This document shows positions 1 through 10,400 of a stretch of 15,468 bases of DNA, piece by piece. The stretch is taken from positions 1 through 15,468 of the forward strand of contig JAMOOA010000041.1 in the NCBI GenBank assembly GCA_027066255.1, given 5' to 3'. The notes beneath the pieces are model-generated. The model was given only the letters and a program-made list of their open reading frames with translations. It ran no database searches and was not told where the DNA came from. This stretch comes from Candidatus Altimarinota bacterium (GTDB lineage Bacteria; Patescibacteriota; Gracilibacteria; BD1-5; UBA6164). Numbering within the stretch: the stretch's first letter is position 1; every line of letters begins with the position of its first letter. The translations under genes were made by a program, and so were the position numbers.

Positions 1-3000
1 AACCAATATGGAACAAGAGATATATATGAGAAAAATGGAAACACTCAAAAGATAGTCTTTTACAACGATCCATTTGCCTCAAAATATACTCTAGATTCTT
101 TTCATGACTGAGAAAGTGAGGGATATGAAAACTTTCACGAAGAAAAATGACTTTGATGGGAGGAATCAAATAAGTCCCTTCTGAGTTTTGCTTCATGAGA
201 AAATGTCGGAGAAGCAACAAAAAAATACTTCAGTTTTTCTCTTATAAACCTCGGAGATCCTGTGGTCAGTATGAAAAAAATTCAAAGGGAATTTTCTTCT
301 TCAACTTCTCTTGAAAAATCATTTGATCCAACAATAGGGACGCTTCTCTCAGAAGGAGACAATGTTATATGATATCAAGTGTTTGACTATAACAACGATC
401 AAAGAGATGATGTTGTTTTGATAAAAACCGATGGATATATAGAGCTTTTGGAGAATAAAAATATACCAGGAAATTATCTCAAAAAATGAAATCTAGTTTA
501 TGCTGTTGATGGATGACCAGTACGACTCGTAAAGACGTGAGATTTTACGTGAGATAGCTATGATGATATATTTTTTGTGAGTGAGTCATGAGAGCCTGTT
601 CTCTTCAATAATCATACCAAAGACTTTACCCGTGTCTCTTTAGAAGAACAATTTTCTCTCAGTGGAAGTATCATCCAAGTAGAAGTGTATGATATGGACA
701 ACGATGGAACAGATGATATCATATCTCTCGATGATGCTGGACAGATACATATCCTTTATGGAGGAGGAACTCCTGAAAATCCAGTATTTACCAAACTCAA
801 GGTTGGAGATGGGTATGGAATAAAACTTTCAGATACTATTCTTTCTCGTGGATGAGCTGTGTATTTTGATGAGCTTCCTGATATATCTTCTGGTATAGAT
901 TCGGAGGATTTGATTACCAGTAATGAAGAATTTGTTGCAGAGATAAACAGTGCTGTTATATCATGATGAGAACAACCAGAGCCAGAGTTTTGGAATGAGT
1001 ATCTCGCTGATAAGCTCCTTTTTGTAACACTTCCTTACACTCCTTATGATATCGATTTTGCATCACTGACTCCAGAGCAGCAACTTGTTGCCTCGGTCAA
1101 TGCTGGAATAGACACTACTAACTATCCTGAACTGGACGCATCTCTCAATGCAGGAGTGAACTCTCTACAAGACTTTATCACAGATAATAACTCCTACATA
1201 TCCTATAACAGTTCTTACGGACAATCAAAAAGTACTTCCTTTCTTCGTAGCGAATATGCTGATACGCAAGGACTCATTATCGCAAAACGTTTTACTGACC
1301 TCACTCCAGAGTTTCTGCAAACAGGAGATCTCGTTGAGGTAGAACTGACTCTTGAAAATACAGGAACAACAACACTCAATAATGTTGCATATGTGGATGT
1401 ACTCCCTCGTAATTTTACTCTAGAATCTGAGGAGATTACGGTAATCTCGCAAGAGGGAAAGACTATTCCTGTAAAGAAATGACTGGGTATATATGACATA
1501 CTCATAGATGGTTTCTTCCTGCTCCCAGGAGAAAAGGTCACACTTACTTATACCCTAAGAACGCTTCCTCTCAAATATGGATATTTACAAGTTGGGCTTT
1601 TTGAAGAGTGAGAACTTGGAGACGATGAGTATGGAGATATCATCCTCAAGCCAGATAATCTCAATTGTGGAGATGAAGCTGATATATATACTTCGATTGC
1701 TGTGAGGTCATATACAAAATGAAAAACAACTCCTAGTTGTGACGCGGATAAACTCAAACTTCCAGATGAGATAGGACGTAATGCTATTGATGAAGACAAC
1801 AATGGAGTTCCTGATTATATTGATGACCTTGTGGGAGGATCTACAGAAAATCTCTTAGAGTATTCTCAAGAAGTTCTCAACGGCTTGAATCAAGATACTG
1901 ATGGAGATGGTATTCCTGATGAAGATGACGCACTTCCAAGTATTGATGATAATAGTGGGGATTTTATGTCACAAATAGCTCAAATAAACGGAGTTGTTGA
2001 TGATATATCCGAAGATTTAGACACTATTATAGAATGATTTAGTTGTGGATTTGGATGAGGAAGTTGTATTGCCACCCCTCTTAACTGGGCTCCACTTGCT
2101 CCATGAGGAGACCCTACACTTTTTGGTATGCCGATAGGAGATGGACTCAAGGTAAACGAAGGACTCCCTATATTCTCAGCACTGACAGGTCTCAATATAC
2201 CAACACCGTTTGGGTGTTTTCAAGCTCCAGTTGTATGGCCTGTTTCTCCGTTCCAATTTTCAGGAGTGTGTAATACTACCCTTGGAGCTGGAGGATATCT
2301 CTGAGTAAACTCCCCAACAAACTTTGTAAGACTCTTTGTTACTCCAACTCTTACGGGAGGAGTAGGTATGGCTGCATGTTTTGGATGACCTGCAAGTGTT
2401 GCCTGATATACGAATCCTCCAGGCCTTCACCCTATTGTTCCAGGAGGAAACTGTGTTGTTGCTGCTGTCCCTCTTCTTTCTTGTTCTGGAGAAGAATGAG
2501 ACCCAAGAGTTACAGGATATCCATCAAACTATGGAAATTATGGAGTAATAAACGCAAATTGTCCTTCTGGGGTTCGTGATCAAAAAACTGTTCCAGAAGA
2601 AATAGATAATGACTTTGTAAAAGACTATCTCAGATATAAAGAAACAGGGGTAAAATCACCAGCTCTCGTAGATAAGTTCAAAGATGCATTTCAAAATGTA
2701 GCTGCATGATGAGGGAACTGGAATATCCCTTCAGGACCACTGGTTAATATAGGAGGAGGATGAGAAACAGATATGAGCCTCTCTGTCGATTTTGATGCGG
2801 GGGCACTCTCGAATGGAAGCTTCCAAGATGTTATAAAGATACAAAACACGAGAGTCTCACCTTTTCCAGATTTTCTTATGGACTGGGTAACGAGACAATT
2901 AGAAGAAGTAGTAAACAAACTTACGAACCTACCAAAGATATTTGTCATACTTCCAGATTTTTCAGGAATATTCGATTATGGATGGGAGGATTTTGGAGAC

Positions 3001-6000
3001 AATCTTGATGCATCTTTCGAGTCCGGAAAAAAAGCGGGGCAAGATAAAAAAAATCAAATAGAAGGAGCAATACAATGACTAAAAGCCAGAAAAGCGGGTC
3101 TCAACTGTTCAGGAGATGACAGAGGCTCTTGTGGAATCATTGATACGCAAATAGGAGTTCTGAATCAAAAAAAGAACTTTTCAAGCCCAGAGACCCTTTC
3201 AGGAATCAAAGGAGCTTATGAATTTTTGGGAAATATCCCCCTTGTTGCCATAGAACCAGAAACGATCAATATAAATATACCATGGATAGATAGAGCCTCT
3301 ATAGATAGAGTTTCTCTTGATTGGAGTTTTACCCTGGATCAGTGGAAGTGAGAATTACAATCAGCAGCAAATGATTGGAGTGTATGAAAGACTTGTGCTT
3401 TTTCTGATCCCACTCAACAATCAAATTGTGAAAAAGAAAATGAGATTTCTGAAAAACTCTACCTTGATGCAACAGCTCTTGTTGGTTCCCTTGAAAAGAA
3501 TCTGGAAATTATAGAATCATACAAAAGACTCCCAGAAGACCTTAATAGACTCATCAGTATTAAAGAAGTACGGTTAGAACAAATTCTTTGTAATGTAGAG
3601 GCTATCTCTTCATTCCTTGGAGAATGGATTTCTTCAAATGGAGAGAGATTTAAAGCCTGGGTAGAACTCTATATACTTATAAAAGCAATACTCAAATCAT
3701 GGCAACTTCTCATAGATGTGTTCAAAGGATATGATGAAGAGTGTCATGATTGTAAAAACGAACGTCAGGATCTTCAGTCATTTATATGGAAGATGATAAG
3801 TGCAGTTATTCCCAAAATCCCTATTATCAAGTTCCCTAAATGGCCAGACATTATTCTCGACCTTCACAACGTCAGAGCTGGTATGACGGTATACCTTCCA
3901 GACTTTGAGATAAATCTGAGACCTATTGTTCTTCCTGTTCTTCCAGAACTCAAGCTCCCAGATGTTCCATCTGTATGACTTACACTTCCGAGTCTTCCTA
4001 TACTTCCAGAGTTTGAGATACCAGAACTTCCAGACCTTCCGAGCTTACCAACAGTAGAGCTTCCTGACCTCCCACCTCCACCAAAGATACCAAAACTCTT
4101 TGGAGCTGTAGAGGGAATTCTCAACATCATGAAACTTGTTACCAAAGTTATGTGTATATTGAAACAATCACCATTTGTTCCAGAATGGAGAGCTGGTGAC
4201 CAGATAGCATATATCACAGAAAGAGGTGGATACATGCCAACTGACTTTATAGACGTTTCCCTTCCTCAGTTCTCATATTCCTTTGTAGATGCTATCAAGG
4301 TAACGACATATGTAAATCTTGAGTTTGAAACAGAATTTATCCTTGAAGCTGTGAGACAAGTAACAGCACCACTTGATACATTTACCAATGATATCGTGAA
4401 CATGTTCAAGATACAGGTTCCAGACGTAGACTTCTCAGGATACATCCCTGACGATATCAATGTAAATGTTGAGCTCGATGGAACTACTGATATAAATGGA
4501 GATGAGATATCCCTTCTCAAAGGAAAACAAAAAGGATTTGAACTCATAGCTCTCATGCTTGCTGCAAAACTCCAAGATGTTATCATGTATGTCGATAGTC
4601 AGAAAGAAGTAACACTCACCAATAAAGAATTCATAGCATATGTAAACAAAAACCTTGCTTCCAAATCCGTTTCTGAGAATCCACGTATGAATGATATACG
4701 TCATCTTTGGGAAGAGGTAAATGCTTTCACATACTCAAAAGAAAATAAAATTATAGAAGAGCTTATTAAAAATAAAGATGGAAAGTTTAGCGCACTTGGA
4801 GATATTATTTCTACAGAAATACAAAAAACACAAGAACTGAGACAGAAAGTAAAACATATAGGAAACCCTGATTTTGTTACAAAGGTAGTATTTGAAAAGA
4901 CAGATGATATGTCTGCGTATCAGGAAAAACTCCAGTCATATAATGATGCCTTCGTAGAGTCAGCTGTAAATCTCGTTCGTGGAGGGCAGGAAAATGAAGC
5001 TTATGAATCACAAATAGTTTCTGATGGAGAAGAGCTTCTTGCTGAAGTACGTGGAGGACTCACAAGTTACAGAGAATCTTTTGAGAGACCGAAACTCTTA
5101 GCAGCTGAGGGGGATACCACAATTTCAACAGGAGAGGCAACGTCATGTAGTTACTCAGGAGAGAACTATAAATATACGTATGAATGACTGTACATACTCG
5201 AATACGATAAACATTATAGGCTCTTTGAGTATCTCGATGAACTGAGAGGAGATGAATATACAACCCCAACAGATGTTGATGGAGATGGTGACGAGGATCT
5301 CATATATATGATGAATAACCAAGTATATCTCAAGGAAAACCTCAAAAATAAAGCTACTAAGTCTTACGTGAGCTTACCTCCTCTCATACTTCAACCAGGA
5401 GATAATATTTTCTTTAATGGAGATATTTATTATGAAGCTGTAAACGGATTTGAGGAATCAAACATCAGTGATAGCTTTATCAACATTGCTTTTGCCGCAC
5501 CAACACTTAAAACGCTCGATAACTTCCGTTTAGAATTCTATACGATAGTAGACAAGTTTAGAAATCTTGGGGATGAAGACTACATACCAACCAGAGTGCA
5601 AAAATTTGTAATAGACGCACTGAGTGATATAGAAGAGCACACTCTTCTATCAAAATCTGAGAATTATACTACGTGAAAAGTAGCTGCATATATCTCTGGA
5701 GCTGGAGTAATACCAGGGGCAAAGCTGACGAACACTAAACTTATTAATATCAAAGAAGATCTCTCTCTGAATAGCCTTGTAACACTCACCTATAATTCTA
5801 GGCTCTATGCTGGAAAAAACAACTTCACAATTGAGTACTATCTCACAGACGCAAGTGATATCCATGAGGTAACAGTTCAAAAACATACCTATATATCTTT
5901 TGCATGATTGACCCATATCGTTGGATTATCAGGAGACGCATATATCGAATCAAGTATACTTGAAGATATTGAAGATGCAGATATTGTCGGATATATAGGA

Positions 6001-7347
6001 AAACCTCTCCTTCCAGGAGCAAAAATAACTTTTGATGGGAATCCTCTCTCTCTCAATGAAAGTTCGCATATAGATATCACATATTATGATGGTTCAGAAA
6101 CAGAGCTCGATATGAGGGAAGTCTCAGATTATAGATTCTATGACCTATGAGAAAATCAGGACGACCATACTATTCGTCTCAAAGTAGAAAATGACTTTTA
6201 CTATGCAAAGATATATCCATTTAAAGACGATATCTCAGGAACAGTTTCTCATCAAATACTTCTTTCTCCACAAACACAAGCAGATACAGAACCACCACAA
6301 ATAGGACTCAATAATAAGATACGTATACCTGTATATCAGAAGAAACTCGTAGATTTGACTCCTTATATCTATGAGGATTCAGGAATTGATAATATCATTG
6401 AAGTGAAAGTAGATTTTGATTTTTCTGAAGACAGTGATTCTGATGGAGATGCTCGTAATGATAATGATACTGAAAACATACGTATAGTACAAACTCCTTT
6501 GAGTATAAAAATAGAGTTTTGAGAATATGATAAACTTTTTGAGAAACAGATTCGTCTTTCTCTTACTGATGGAAATGGAAATACAGGATATAAAGACATT
6601 GATTTTGAAGTATATCCTCCTGTTCCTCAGATACAAGGATATGAAAATGAAATCATTTCTTGAGTTATCGATGAAACACTTCTAGATGAACCAGTAAGAA
6701 TATATAGATTTAGATGAGGAGCTGTCAAAAAACTTCAAAATACACAAGGGACAGATCTCGTGGATACTACCTCAAGTGGCTCGTATGAATTTGGAGTTCC
6801 AGAGACTTCTACAGGACTCACACTTGAGAGAGATGACCTGCAGATTGCATTTATTAACGAATATACAGGAAAAATAACACTCCAAAACCCACTTGCAAGT
6901 ATCGATGTTCTTGCATCAAATGATCCAGATAATAAAGAAGGATTCCCAAGAATAGCTATCAAGATAGCAAATGAAGAGTTATTTTACGAATATATACAAC
7001 CAAAACATGACCCAGAAATAGAGATTATTCAGTCAATTGATGATATAACCTCGGAAGGAATCTATATACAAATACTTGATCAAGAACTTTATAGGAGTTT
7101 CACGATGCCTCTGGGTATAGCATTCAATCCATGAGCTGTTATTCTCTATCTTTCAGCAGACGATGATAAAGATGCAGTATTTAGTATATTCAGAGATGGA
7201 AGAATATACTCAGGTAATATAAGTAGATACACCCTGAAGTACAAAGCTATCTGAGAAAGGAGCTCGTATATACTTTATGATGAAGTATCCCAGACAGAGA
7301 TAGCGCAAGTGATACTGGATATTGAAGCGAGTTATATATTGAAATAG
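1..7347 (+). CDS. Giant mosaic surface protein, 5'-partial (TGA read as Gly)
   Basis: One uninterrupted frame runs from the window edge to TAG at 7345, giving 2,448 visible residues, if about 39 in-frame TGA codons are read as glycine. The start and any signal peptide lie upstream. Domains in order by residue: FG-GAP/VCBS-like Asp loops (about 122-255), a DUF11-like beta domain (about 421-520), thrombospondin-type-3-like Ca loops (597-654), a Gly/Cys-rich block (about 679-860), mixed helical segments, a Leu-Pro rod (about 1271-1366), a long helical charged region (about 1370-1700), another Asp-loop repeat (about 1758-1780), and beta-rich modules to the end, including one Ig-like module with DGNGNTG near 2200. 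I see no LPXTG motif and no C-terminal membrane helix. Such composition is typical of secreted or surface adhesins, so I infer an extracellular structural or adhesive role. No enzymatic motif was recognised, and the specific family is unknown to me. The downstream neighbour is a secreted protease. Confidence 0.85.
364..765 (+). repeat. Three FG-GAP/VCBS-like repeats in the giant protein
   Basis: Three related segments occur at codons near 364-456, 520-612 and 667-765. Each has a short beta strand, an acidic loop, then DD plus hydrophobics: DYNNDQRDDVVLI, DFTGDSYDDIFFV and DMDNDGTDDIISL. This is the D-x-[DN]-x-D-G-x-x-D pattern of FG-GAP/VCBS repeats, which bind Ca2+ and form beta-propeller blades in adhesins. 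A later single copy (DVDGDGDEDLIYM) starts at 5272, far from this cluster. Three blades are too few for a closed propeller, so more may lie upstream of the window. Confidence 0.7.
1261..1560 (+). other. DUF11-like beta domain (within giant protein)
   Basis: Residues about 421-520 contain the hallmark order of DUF11/conserved-repeat domains: an opening strand, then TGDLVEVELTLENTGTTTL, then the NVAYVDVLP strand, and a closing LPGEKVTLTYTLR strand. In other bacteria this fold is an Ig-like stalk module of surface proteins. The match is by motif order only; no profile search was possible. Confidence 0.6.
1789..1965 (+). other. Thrombospondin type 3-like Ca-binding loops
   Basis: Two acidic loops, DEDNNGVPDYIDD (from 1789) and DTDGDGIPDEDD (from about 1894), match the D-x-D-x-D-G-x-x-D signature of thrombospondin type 3/EF-hand-like calcium loops common in bacterial secreted proteins. 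They separate the beta-rich N-terminal part from the Gly/Cys-rich block and probably act as a Ca2+-stiffened linker. Confidence 0.6.
2035..2580 (+). other. Gly/Cys/Pro-rich low-charge block
   Basis: Residues about 679-860 are rich in Gly, Pro, Cys and aromatics and nearly free of charge. They contain CGFGGGSC, PLNWAPLAPGG, a WPVSPFQFSG segment and a TPTLTGGVGMAACFGG segment, with about eight cysteines. Seven glycines here are TGA-coded. It has the look of a compact, possibly disulfide-bonded or membrane-interacting domain rather than a linker. I cannot assign it to a named family. Confidence 0.5.
3811..4098 (+). repeat. Leu-Pro (LPxLP) rod segment
   Basis: In 96 codons there are 23 prolines, mostly after Leu or Ile and spaced three to five residues apart: PKIPIIKFP, LPVLPELKLP, LPSLPILP, ELPDLPSLP and DLPPPPKIP. 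Acidic residues alternate with hydrophobic ones between prolines. Such spacing favours an extended polyproline-like rod. It joins two helical parts of the giant protein, suggesting a stiff spacer or a binding surface for SH3-like or WW-like modules. The period is degenerate, so it is not a recent DNA-level tandem array. Confidence 0.65.
5272..5340 (+). repeat. Isolated fourth FG-GAP-like Asp loop
   Basis: The peptide DVDGDGDEDLIYM followed by NNQVYLKEN matches the loop plus second strand of an FG-GAP/VCBS blade, like the three copies near the 5' edge. It follows a TGA-free helical region and opens the beta-rich C-terminal third. Confidence 0.5.
6280..6640 (+). other. Ig/cadherin-like module with acidic Ca loop
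   Basis: Residues about 2094-2213 start with the inter-domain signature DTEPPQIGL, carry an acidic run DSDSDGDARNDND (from 6430) and end with LSLTDGNGNTGYKDIDFEV, the D-x-x-GN-x-G closing strand of bacterial Ig-like repeats. The same closing motif recurs in the protease downstream, so the two exported proteins share a module type. Confidence 0.5.
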
Positions 7348-7366
7348 GGACTTATTATCCTATACT
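7339..7366 (+). promoter_or_regulatory. Candidate sigma70-type promoter for the protease gene
   Basis: TTGAAA at 7339-7344 and TATACT at 7361-7366 are separated by 16 bases, each one mismatch from the TTGACA/TATAAT consensus. The -35 box overlaps the last codons of the giant gene. Transcription would start near 7373, giving an untranslated leader of about 40 bases. AT-rich DNA gives chance matches, so confidence is moderate. Confidence 0.4.
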
Positions 7367-7368
7367 CC

Positions 7369-7386
7369 AATTAATAAATATTAATT
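7369..7386 (+). other. AT-only inverted repeat in the intergenic gap
   Basis: AATTAAT (7369-7375) and ATTAATT (7380-7386) are perfect inverted 7-base arms around the loop AAAT. The stem has no G-C pairs and no T-run directly follows, so it is a poor intrinsic terminator. It could be a weak operator or simply AT-rich spacer; it overlaps the predicted transcription start. The rest of the 68-base gap (7348-7415) holds no Shine-Dalgarno sequence. Confidence 0.3.
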
Positions 7387-7415
7387 CTACATTACTTTCT
7401 TATATTATTTTCTCT

Positions 7416-10400
7416 ATGAATTCTAAAGCTTTTCTTTCAAAGATATTGATAGGTATTTTACTTTTACAATTATTACCATTGTATAGTCCTGTAGTATATG
7501 CTTGAGAGACAGGGGTTTCTTCTTTTGCTAGTGAACTGAAACAGAATCAAAAGGAAGTATTTGAGAAGCTTGAAAAAGAGCAAAAAAAACCAAAAGCTTC
7601 TAAACAATTGAGGACTACCAGTTCTTCCAAAGTACAGAAAAAACCTTATATAGAGTGAGAGGTAATTGTGAAATATAAAAATAGTACTTCTACATCAAAG
7701 CTTACACAATCACTAAAAATTCAGAATCTCAAACTGGAAAAATCCCTTGCAAGTGGAAAAATACTTTTACTCAAAGATAATTCAGGAAAGAAGACAAAAG
7801 ATATTATTTCCCAACTAAAAAAAGACCCAAATATTGAATATATACAACCTAACTATATATACACATCTACAGCTCTTCCAAACGATACAAATTTTAATCA
7901 ACTTTGGGGACTTCATAACATAGGGCAATCAGTGAATTCTGACGTCGGAACCATAGGCAAGGATACAGATTGGCTCGAGATGTTGGATATATTTCCAGCA
8001 GTAAATTCATGAGATAAGATTATTGTTGCTGTCATAGATACAGGGGTAAATTACAATCATCCTGATCTCCAAGGCAATATGTGGAATGGAGCTAATTGTG
8101 TAAGTCAGACATGAGGAATACTTGGAGGATGTATACATGGGTATGATTTTAATAACAATGATCCAGATCCATATCCAACATCAGAAGAACATGGGACCCA
8201 TGTTTCTGGTACTATTGCAGCTTCTATGAATAATTCAGAAGGAGTAGTGTGAATGGCTCCTTCTACAGAAATTATGGCAATAAAATGATTCGAATCATCA
8301 GCAGAAGCAGTAAACTCGATCAATTTCGCAAGACACAATGGAGCGAAAATTATCAACGCAAGTTGGGGAGGATACTTCCTATGATCTCATGATTGCAGTG
8401 ATATGGGAGCAACTCCAGATATAGATCAAGCACTATATGGTGCTATAGAACAGTTCGGAAACTCAGGAGGATTATTTGTAGCAGCAGCAGGAAATGGAGA
8501 TATATTTGGAGTTGGGTATGATCATGAAAACCCAAATACAAGACTTTTTCCTGCAGGATATGCAACAGACTTTTCCTGTAGTGGGCAGAGTTCTATAGGG
8601 TTAGATAACATCATATCTGTTGCTGCAACTGATAATGATGATCTCAAAGCTGGATTTTCTGATTATGGAGTAAATAGTGTTCACGTAGGAGCTCCATGAG
8701 TTAATGTATATAGTACTTCTGAGATTACTACCTATGGGGTTGATACGGAGTATATTATTCTTGATTCATTTTCCTCGTACTCGACAGGAAATACTATCCC
8801 TAATTGGTTTACAGGAACAGGAAATTCAGGAATAGAAGATGTATTTTATAGTAATGCTTTATTCTTAGATATAGTAAATCCATACTCAACAGGGTCAAAT
8901 GTTGTACTGCGTTCATCAGGTTCTATAGACCTCTCTTCCGTTGCTACTGGAACCTTAGATTTTTGGGTTGATTGTGATATTCCACTATGAGAAGATGGTG
9001 ATTACTTAACCTTAGAGCTTTCATCAGACGGAACAATTTTTAACGAAGTAAAGAGATGGGATCATCAGGAGTCGAGCTATGCTCAAGGACTTTGGGGGAC
9101 AGGTACGTTAGGAGGTAGATTTACCTATGATTATTGGGATACTTATAATCTAGACATAGACCTTTCTACTTATGGGACTCCAAACTTTGCATATCAATTT
9201 AGATGGGTATCAGATGGAGATAATGATAGAGGAGCATGATGTGCTATAGATGATTTTGATTTTCATACAGATACAACAACCAGTTCTACTACAGATAGAT
9301 ATGTATACCTTGATGGTACTTCTATGGCATCACCTCAGGTAGCTGGGCTTGCTTCTCTCATCTGGAAGTACGATAATTCACTGAATTACACACAAGTAAA
9401 AGAAGTGATACTGAACACATGAGATGATGTTGCTTCTCTTTCATGAACTACTATTACTGGAAAAAGAATTAATGCAAAGAATGCGATAGAGTCTTTGAGA
9501 AAAGTGGGCAATATTACTTTCAACATTCCGAACTCTCTGGAAGCTGGGCAAGTAGGAGATGTAGATATGGCTATTTATGACCAGTATGGAGTACTCTATA
9601 GTACTTTTAGTGGTACGGTAAATATTTCCGATACCAGTACGGGAATAACCTTTTTCAATGACCTTATTCCTCAGACAATTGTATTTGATGGATCTCAAGA
9701 TGGAGTTATGTATTTTACATGAGGAATAGTCTTTTCAGATGAAGGTTCGTATACTACGACTGTTTCACATTTAGAATGATCTTTCCAAGATGTTAAGACT
9801 TTTAATATTGTTCCCAGGAGTCTTCCTCAGCCAACTGGAAACTTTCTCAGTTGAGCTACCGTAAATACCATCACTACAGACCTAGAAATATTGTCCACAG
9901 AATATCCTGTTGATTATATGATTAGTGGTGATATATTATCAAGTCTTACAGGGACACTTGCTTCTTCATGAGTTTTAAGTGTGAATCTTAGTGTGGGAGA
10001 TGGTCTAAAGACTGTAACCATTTTGCTGGAAGATGCTGATGGAAATACAGGAAGCACAATCAGTTCTATCACACTTGATACTATTGCTCCTCTTGCAAGT
10101 ATTACTTCTGCTACTGCTACTGGTACAGCTTCCCAATCAATAGACTTTAATTTTATTTCTTGAGATGCTGACCTAGATAGTTCTAGTATCTTTTGGACAA
10201 ATAACACAAATGGACAAACAGGAACTGGAAACTTCTATACTGTATCAGGAACAACATCAGATGACTTAGTAGTACATGCTGCATATACTGATACAGCAGG
10301 AAATACAGGAGCTACTAATTCATATAGTTATATCATAGATAATACTCCACCAGTAATTGCAAATGCAGTCATATTGAATAATGGAAACATTATCAATATA

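Noticed and set aside
3864-4235. Minus-strand ORF of 123 codons, rich in Gly and Ser
   Set aside because: It is the antisense shadow of the Leu-Pro rod, whose Pro/Leu/Glu codons read as Gly/Ser-type codons on the other strand. It has no recognisable domain and no start context.
1156-7134. Many short plus-strand ORFs (for example 1156-1482, 4129-5187, 6760-7134) as separate genes or a decayed pseudogene
   Set aside because: All share one frame, are separated only by TGA, and join into a continuous protein with motifs spanning the TGA sites. They are pieces of one recoded gene.
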